Assembly (NCBI RefSeq): GCF_015229955.1
Contig: NZ_JAAKYZ010000006.1
Location: forward strand, 1 to 64,000
Reading direction: 5' to 3'
From: Campylobacter concisus
GTDB lineage: Bacteria; Campylobacterota; Campylobacteria; Campylobacterales; Campylobacteraceae
DNA: 64,000 nucleotides
The translations under genes were made by a program, and so were the position numbers. Below the pieces are notes generated by a model. That model was not told the DNA's origin. It worked only from the letters and a program-made list of their open reading frames with translations, and made no database searches. Numbering within the stretch: the first letter of the stretch is position 1; the number at the start of each line of letters is the position of its first letter. This document shows positions 58,869-64,000 of this stretch, in pieces.

Positions 58869-60845
58869 TTAAAGCTTGCGGATTTTGGCGATCTCGTCGC
58901 GCAATGCCGCCGCCTTCTCAAACTCCAGCTGCGCCGCCGCTTCAAGCATCTGCTTTCTTAGCTCTTTTACTATCGCAGCTCGCTCGCTAGCTGGCATCTT
59001 CTCTAAATTTTTACCACGTTTATAAATTTCACCATCATCTTCGACATGCAGGCTCTCTTCGATATTTCTACTTGCAGAGTGCGGCGTCATGCCGTGAGCT
59101 TTGTTGTACTCATCTTGAAATTTACGCCTAGCTGTCGTCGTATCGATCGCCTCTTTCATCGAGTGCGTGATCTTTTTGGCAAACATTAGCACCTTGCCAT
59201 TTACATTTCTAGCCGCACGCCCCATCGTCTGTATAAGGCTCGTGGTCGAGCGCAAAAAGCCCTCTTTATCGGCGTCCATGATCGCTATTAGGCTCACTTC
59301 TGGCAGGTCTAGCCCCTCACGGAGCAAATTTATGCCTATTAGCATGTCAAATTCGCCACTTCTAAGCCCTCTAATGATCTCATTTCGCTCGATTGCGTCG
59401 ATGTCTGAGTGCATATACTTGACCTTGACGCCAAGCTCGATGTAGTAGCGGCTTAGCTCCTCGGCCATCTTTTTAGTTAGCACCGTAACTAGCACGCGCT
59501 CACCTCTTGCGATGACTGCCTTTGCCTCGTCAAATAGCACCTCGACTTGATTGTCGCTATCTTTTATCTCGATGATCGGGTCAAGTAGTCCCGTAGGTCG
59601 CAAAATTTGCTCATAAACATGCCCCTGGCTGATGCCAAGCTCGTATTCGTTTGGCGTGGCTGAGACAAAGAGAAATTTCGCCTTTTTGCTTATAAACTCG
59701 TCAAATTTAAGCGGCCTGTTATCAAGAGCCGATGGCAAGCGAAATCCATACTCCACAAGCACCTCTTTACGGCTTCTATCGCCCGCATACATGCCCCTAA
59801 ACTGCGGTAAACTCACGTGACTTTCATCGACAATGACTAGATAGTCCTTGCCGCTTATCTCAAAGTAGTCAAACATCGAGTACGGCGTCTCTCCGGGCTT
59901 TTGACCAGTTAGGTGGCGTGCGTAGTTTTCGATGCCTTTGCACATGCCAGTGCTTGCCATCATCTCAAGGTCAAACTCCACCCTTTGCTTTAGTCTCTGC
60001 GCCTCGACTAGCTTGCCCTGCTCGTTAAACTCTTTCAAACGAATATCAAGCTCCTCTTCGATCTCTTTCATCGCGATCTTTAGCCTATCAGCGCCCACGA
60101 TAAACTGACTGGTGGCGTAAAGCGTAAATTTAGAAATGTCTTTGATCCGTTTATTATCAAGCACATCAAAATGATACATTGCATCGATCTCATCGCCAAA
60201 AAACTCAACCCTTAGGGCTTCGTCGTTGTAATAAGCTGGGTAAATATCAACCACATCGCCATTTACACGAAAGTCGCCCCTGTCAAAGTAGTTGTCATTG
60301 CGCTTGTAGCCCATATCCACAAGCTGTTCTAAAAGCTTTCTTTGGCTTATCTTCTCGCCCACGCTAAGATATGCCACCATCCCCTTATACTCGCTTGGAT
60401 TACCAAGGCCGTAGTTTGCAGAGACTGAGGCCACGCAGATCACATCATCAAAGCTTAGCAAGCTAGCCGTCGCAGAGAGGCGCAGGCGCTCAAGCTCCTC
60501 ATTTACCGAACTATCCTTTTCTATATATAGGTCACTTCTTGGGATATAGGCTTCTGGCTGGTAGTAGTCGTAATAGCTTATGAAGTACTCGACATGGTTT
60601 TTTGGAAAAAAGCCCTTAAATTCGCTATAAAGCTGCGCAGCTAAGGATTTGTTATGCGTCATGATAAGAGTTGGCATGTTTAGCTCACGTATTACGTTTG
60701 CCATGGTGAAAGTTTTGCCGGACCCTGTCACACCTAGAAGAGTTTGGTATTTATTGCCTGATTTTATGCTTTTTACTATCTCTTTTATCGCTCTTGCTTG
60801 GTCACTGCTTGGGCTAAATTTAGATGAAATTTCAAATTTACTCAT
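58869..60845 (-). CDS. uvrB: UvrABC excinuclease subunit UvrB
   Basis: The 658-residue DNA-damage-binding helicase has Walker [13 protein letters not shown], the beta-hairpin [21 protein letters not shown], helicase motif [10 protein letters not shown], motif [16 protein letters not shown], and the C-terminal UVR domain [13 protein letters not shown] that contacts UvrA/UvrC. Full length for the family. Conserved order uvrB / small genes / pseudopilin / priA as in C. jejuni. Confidence 0.98.
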   Translation of the reverse strand: MSKFEISSKFSPSSDQARAIKEIVKSIKSGNKYQTLLGVTGSGKTFTMANVIRELNMPTLIMTHNKSLAAQLYSEFKGFFPKNHVEYFISYYDYYQPEAYIPRSDLYIEKDSSVNEELERLRLSATASLLSFDDVICVASVSANYGLGNPSEYKGMVAYLSVGEKISQRKLLEQLVDMGYKRNDNYFDRGDFRVNGDVVDIYPAYYNDEALRVEFFGDEIDAMYHFDVLDNKRIKDISKFTLYATSQFIVGADRLKIAMKEIEEELDIRLKEFNEQGKLVEAQRLKQRVEFDLEMMASTGMCKGIENYARHLTGQKPGETPYSMFDYFEISGKDYLVIVDESHVSLPQFRGMYAGDRSRKEVLVEYGFRLPSALDNRPLKFDEFISKKAKFLFVSATPNEYELGISQGHVYEQILRPTGLLDPIIEIKDSDNQVEVLFDEAKAVIARGERVLVTVLTKKMAEELSRYYIELGVKVKYMHSDIDAIERNEIIRGLRSGEFDMLIGINLLREGLDLPEVSLIAIMDADKEGFLRSTTSLIQTMGRAARNVNGKVLMFAKKITHSMKEAIDTTTARRKFQDEYNKAHGMTPHSASRNIEESLHVEDDGEIYKRGKNLEKMPASERAAIVKELRKQMLEAAAQLEFEKAAALRDEIAKIRKL

Positions 60846-60970
60846 TGATTGCCTTTAAATTTGGGCGAATTTTATAGCAAAGATAGTGCTTTGTCAAATG
60901 AGAATTTTAATAAGAATTTAGCGTCTGCGTGTTAGAATACGAGCCTAATTATTATTTTAAAGGAACTTTT

Positions 60971-61204
60971 ATGTTTGAAGATAATGCGATCTTAACCACA
61001 CTAAGCGATAAAGTAAATGACCTGATCACAAAATATGACGAGCTTTGCAAAACGAACGAAGAGTTACGTAATGAGATCGTAACTTTAAAAGCACAAAATG
61101 AGGCAAAAAGTAATCAAATCATGCGTTTAGAAGAGGATCTTGACAAGAAAAATACCGAAGCTGATGATGTAATGAGAAAAATCGAAGCTGTCCTTGGCAG
61201 ATAA
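60971..61204 (+). CDS. Small coiled-coil protein (Cj0681-like)
   Basis: A 77-residue protein starting at ATG 60971, after AAAGGAAC; a TAGAAT box lies at 60933-60938. Nearly the whole chain is heptad coiled coil (LSDKVNDLITKYDELCKTNEELRNEIVTLKAQ). Size and composition recall ZapB-like division proteins, but this is only a resemblance. First of five co-directional genes through priA. Confidence 0.85.
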   Translation: MFEDNAILTTLSDKVNDLITKYDELCKTNEELRNEIVTLKAQNEAKSNQIMRLEEDLDKKNTEADDVMRKIEAVLGR

Positions 61205-61217
61205 GCTTGGCTAAAAT

Positions 61218-61454
61218 ATGAAAAAAATCACGCTCACTATATCATCTCGCGACTACACGATCACGCTTGATGATGATTTTGCTAAATTCTTTGAAGATGA
61301 CTGGCAAAATTTAATGGGCGGACGCCAATTTATCGAGCCAAAAGAGCTTTTAAATGCCTTTATAGAAAAATGTTATGAAAATTATGCTGTGATAAAGGCA
61401 GTAAAAAATTTAACTAGCAACGTTGATGAGATATTAAAGCGAGAAGAGAGATGA
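61218..61454 (+). CDS. Conserved hypothetical protein (Cj0682-like)
   Basis: A 78-residue protein, MKKITLTISSRDYTITLDDDFAKFFEDDW, with a beta-strand start followed by acidic and helical segments. This layout resembles ZapA-like proteins (short beta hairpin then helix), and it sits next to a ZapB-like coiled coil, but I cannot confirm the family. It overlaps the pseudopilin gene by 4 bp. Confidence 0.82.
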   Translation: MKKITLTISSRDYTITLDDDFAKFFEDDWQNLMGGRQFIEPKELLNAFIEKCYENYAVIKAVKNLTSNVDEILKREER

Positions 61455-61867
61455 AAAGACGAGCTTACACCTTGCTTGAGCTGATATTTATAGTAGTTAT
61501 ACTAGGTATTTTAAGCACAGTCGCTATACCTAGGCTATTTTTTTCTAGAAGTGACGCTACTATCTCAAATGCCAAAACTCAACTTGCTGCTATAAGAAGT
61601 GGAATTTCACTAAAATACAATGATAATATCTTGCAAGCAAAGCCAGAATTTCCACAAAAACTAGACGATGGCGATCCAAGCAAACTTTTTAAAAATGTTA
61701 TAAATATACCGATAAAAGATAGCGGTAGCAAAAATGGCTGGCACAGAATAGGCGATGACAAATATACATTTAGACTAGATGGCAAAGTAGCAAATTTCAA
61801 ATACGACAAAAATACTGGTGATTTTGGTTGCAGTGATGAAAATGAAATTTGCAAATCACTTCAGTAA
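61451..61867 (+). CDS. Type II/IV pseudopilin (prepilin-like) protein
   Basis: The 138-residue product has a prepilin-type N-terminus, KRRAYTLLELIFIVVILGILSTVAIP: a short basic leader, then Thr-Leu-Leu-Glu with Glu at mature position 5 and a hydrophobic helix. The small C-terminal domain ends with a Cys pair (GCSDENEIC). In Campylobacter, such proteins are linked to natural transformation rather than visible pili. The stop overlaps the priA start by 1 bp. Confidence 0.9.
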   Translation: MKRRAYTLLELIFIVVILGILSTVAIPRLFFSRSDATISNAKTQLAAIRSGISLKYNDNILQAKPEFPQKLDDGDPSKLFKNVINIPIKDSGSKNGWHRIGDDKYTFRLDGKVANFKYDKNTGDFGCSDENEICKSLQ

Positions 61868-63720
61868 TGCATTATTACATACTCGTATTTTATGGGCTAA
61901 ATTTAGCCCCACTCACTTATGAAAGCGATCAAAAACTAGAAAAATTTCAAGGCGTAAAGGCTTCTTTAAGAGGAAAAATTCTTACTGCTTTTATCGTAAA
62001 AGAGACTGGCAAACCAGAGTTTAAAACAAGCAAAATTTTAGAAATTCTACCGATTAATCTAACTTCAATGCAAAGCGAATTGGCAATATTTATCTCAAAA
62101 TATTACACATGCGAGCTTGGCGTCAGCCTAAATTTATTTGAACCAAATGACACTATTGCCACAGATCAAATTTATGAAAATCAAAATTTTAATGTAGCAC
62201 CAAAACTAAGCGAAAAACAGCAAGAGGCTTTGGATTTTATAAATAAACGTAAAATTTCACTCATCTTTGGCGACACTGGAAGCGGAAAAAGCGAGATTTA
62301 TATAGCAAAGATCAGAGAAATTTTAAACGCAGGCAGCCAAGCACTATTTTTAATGCCTGAAATTTCACTCACGCCACAAATGCAAAAACGCCTTGAGGGC
62401 TTCTTTGGCGAGGCAGTAGCAGTCTGGCACTCAAAGATCACGCTAAAGAAAAAAGAGCAAATTTTAAAAGATATAAAAAGTGGCAAAGTTAGGCTAGTTG
62501 CAGGTGCGAGGTCGGCTTTATTTTTACCACTTGAAAAACTAAAACTTATCATCATCGACGAAGAACATGACGATAGCTACAAAAATACAGGCTCAAAGCC
62601 ACACTACAACGCAAGAGATCTTGCCCTCTTTCTAACTAGCAAATTTGACCTACAAGTGGTGCTTGGAAGTGCCACGCCAAGCCTTACTAGCTTTTACAAG
62701 CAGGAGCATTTTCGCTTAAAAGGGACATATTTTGATTCGCAAAAAAATTACATTTTCGATGAGAGTGAGACTGGAATTAGTGAAATTTTAAAAGATGAAA
62801 TTTCAAAGACACTCGCGAATAAAAAGCAAGCTGTCATCTGCCTGCCAACAAGGGCAAATTTTAAATATCTAGTCTGCAAAAACTGCGGTGAAACGCTAAA
62901 GTGTCCATTTTGTAGCATCGGTATGAGCTACTACAAAAAACAAAACGTGCTAAAGTGTCAATACTGCGAGCATAAAATGGCCGTGCCAAAAATTTGTCAC
63001 CAGTGCGGTAGCGAGATGATAGAGGCCAAAAAAATTGGCACTAGCGAGCTACTTGAGCGGCTGCAAGCTGAGTTTGCGAATGCTAGAATCGCTAAATTTG
63101 ATAGAGATGAAATAACGACGCAAAACAAGCTCGTAAAGGCTTTGAAGGAATTTAACGACGGCAAGATAGATATCTTGCTTGGTACACAAATGCTAAGCAA
63201 AGGGCATGATTATCACAACGTAGAGCTTGCTGTCATCATGGGATTTGACGAGCTTTTAAATTTTCCTGATTATAAAGCCAGGGAGCGAACGCTCGCTCTT
63301 GCCATGCAAGTAGCTGGAAGAGCTGGTAGAAACGGGTTTGGCAGAGTTATCATTCAAAGCAAACAAAGAGAATTTTTTGAGAGCTACATCAGTGATTATG
63401 ACGCATTTTTAAAAGATGAGATTGGCTACCGAGAGGGGCTTTATCCGCCATTTACCAGGCTTCTTCGCATTATCATCTCACATAAAGATGAACACATAGT
63501 AAAAAATACGATGAATGAATTTGTGCAAAGAATAGAACCTTTAAGAAGCGATGAACTTGAGATCATAGGATACGGAAAGTGCCAGATAGAGTATCTTGGA
63601 AGCAAATTTAGATATGAAATTTTACTCCGCTCAAACTCTCATATACCTCTTTTAAAAGCTGCAAACCTCTGCAAAAGCGAACTTAGCGATATTGATATAG
63701 ACCCGGTAAATTTTAGTTAA
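61867..63720 (+). CDS. priA: Primosomal protein N' (replication restart helicase PriA)
   Basis: The 617-residue helicase restarts stalled replication forks. ATG 61867 was chosen (MHYYILVFYGLNLAPLTYES); it overlaps the pseudopilin stop. Motifs: Walker A GDTGSGKSE, DEEHDDSYK, GSATPS, a zinc-binding block of Cys pairs (CKNCGETLKCPFC ... CQYCEHKMAVPKICHQCG), GTQMLSKGHDYHNV and QVAGRAGR. Shorter than E. coli PriA (732), as usual in Campylobacterota. Confidence 0.97.
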   Translation: MHYYILVFYGLNLAPLTYESDQKLEKFQGVKASLRGKILTAFIVKETGKPEFKTSKILEILPINLTSMQSELAIFISKYYTCELGVSLNLFEPNDTIATDQIYENQNFNVAPKLSEKQQEALDFINKRKISLIFGDTGSGKSEIYIAKIREILNAGSQALFLMPEISLTPQMQKRLEGFFGEAVAVWHSKITLKKKEQILKDIKSGKVRLVAGARSALFLPLEKLKLIIIDEEHDDSYKNTGSKPHYNARDLALFLTSKFDLQVVLGSATPSLTSFYKQEHFRLKGTYFDSQKNYIFDESETGISEILKDEISKTLANKKQAVICLPTRANFKYLVCKNCGETLKCPFCSIGMSYYKKQNVLKCQYCEHKMAVPKICHQCGSEMIEAKKIGTSELLERLQAEFANARIAKFDRDEITTQNKLVKALKEFNDGKIDILLGTQMLSKGHDYHNVELAVIMGFDELLNFPDYKARERTLALAMQVAGRAGRNGFGRVIIQSKQREFFESYISDYDAFLKDEIGYREGLYPPFTRLLRIIISHKDEHIVKNTMNEFVQRIEPLRSDELEIIGYGKCQIEYLGSKFRYEILLRSNSHIPLLKAANLCKSELSDIDIDPVNFS

Positions 63721-63917
63721 AAATGCTAGTCTAAAAACTATCCAACAAAGATATGGCAAATTTTATAGATAAACCTAAGGCTTATGAAAGCATTATGAAA
63801 TTTGATAAGTTGGCTATAAAGAGTAAGTAAAATTTTAGAAACTACATCCAATAAAAATACTAATTTTTATAAACTATTAAAAATAAATTTTCAAGCCTTT
63901 TAAAAGCCATTTTTCTT

Positions 63918-63923
63918 TATAAT
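63918..63923 (+). promoter_or_regulatory. -10 box for ispG
   Basis: TATAAT 27 bp before the TTG start at 63951, preceded by T-rich sequence; AAAGG acts as ribosome binding site. Confidence 0.65.
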
Positions 63924-63950
63924 CCCCAATAAAAATTTAAAGGCAAAATT

Positions 63951-64000
63951 TTGCAACGATACCCAACAAAACAAATAAAAATTCGCGATGTTTTAATAGG
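63951..64000 (+). CDS. ispG: IspG N-terminus (3' truncated by window edge)
   Basis: TTG 63951 opens MQRYPTKQIKIRDVLIG, the N-terminus of (E)-4-hydroxy-3-methylbut-2-enyl-diphosphate synthase in the MEP isoprenoid pathway. Only 16 full codons are in the window. The gene is near priA in C. jejuni as well. Confidence 0.85.
   Translation, partial: MQRYPTKQIKIRDVLI

Noticed and set aside
63753..63830. 25-codon frame MANFIDKPKAYESIMKF... after priA
   Set aside because: No ribosome binding site, very short and AT-rich; chance is as likely as a gene or remnant.

Overview
The window is AT-rich DNA from a Campylobacter, most likely C. concisus or a close relative. This rests on remembered C. jejuni gene neighbourhoods (rny/fcl/thioredoxin/ftsY/radA, fliL-acpS, the aguA-CDF-aguB set, uvrB-Cj0681-0683-priA-ispG), a CjaA-type lipoprotein, AAGGA ribosome binding sites and TATAAT -10 boxes with weak -35 regions. 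No database search was run.

Layout: 1-203 is the 3' end of an unrecognised gene and 351-797 a secreted helix-hairpin-helix protein. 1021-6271 is a complete rRNA operon on the minus strand (16S, tRNA-Ile, tRNA-Ala, 23S, 5S). 6537-14382 carries membrane and housekeeping genes (DUF945, DedA, SYLF, rny, fcl on minus; thioredoxin-like, ftsY, VanZ-like, radA on plus). 14528-19579 has acpS, fliL, YbaK, a MidA-like methyltransferase, a TRIC-like channel, a second SYLF protein and two hypotheticals.

19730-26870 is the most interesting region. A divergent Fur-family regulator is followed by nine tightly packed genes: an HMA_2 protein, a ferritin-like protein with a C-terminal anchor, three small glycine-rich membrane proteins, a P1B-type ATPase with Ser-Cys in place of the Cys-Pro-Cys motif, an AGCS amino-acid symporter, a small two-helix protein with a His-X13-His pattern, and a ModD/NadC-like phosphoribosyltransferase. 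The core resembles the ferrosome (Fez) clusters that build iron-storage compartments in Desulfovibrio, Rhodopseudomonas, Shewanella and Clostridioides. I infer a Campylobacter ferrosome-type iron store under a dedicated Fur-like regulator.

27228-49800 is transport-rich: a BCCT carrier, two DKNYY repeat proteins, Uup, MATE, a YgjP-like metallohydrolase, an Hcp-like Sel1 protein, a TAXI-TRAP system, a Pst-like ABC transporter, an agmatine-to-putrescine operon containing a CDF transporter, and a CjaA-type amino-acid ABC transporter. 50188-56639 has a phosphohexomutase, a groES-ydhR-groEL operon with a CIRCE operator, and an AsmA-like protein. 56640-58868 is a decayed, partly GC-rich patch with an MFS gene stub, a broken phosphatase gene and orphan genes. 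58869-64000 returns to conserved order with uvrB, two small genes, a pseudopilin, priA and the start of ispG.
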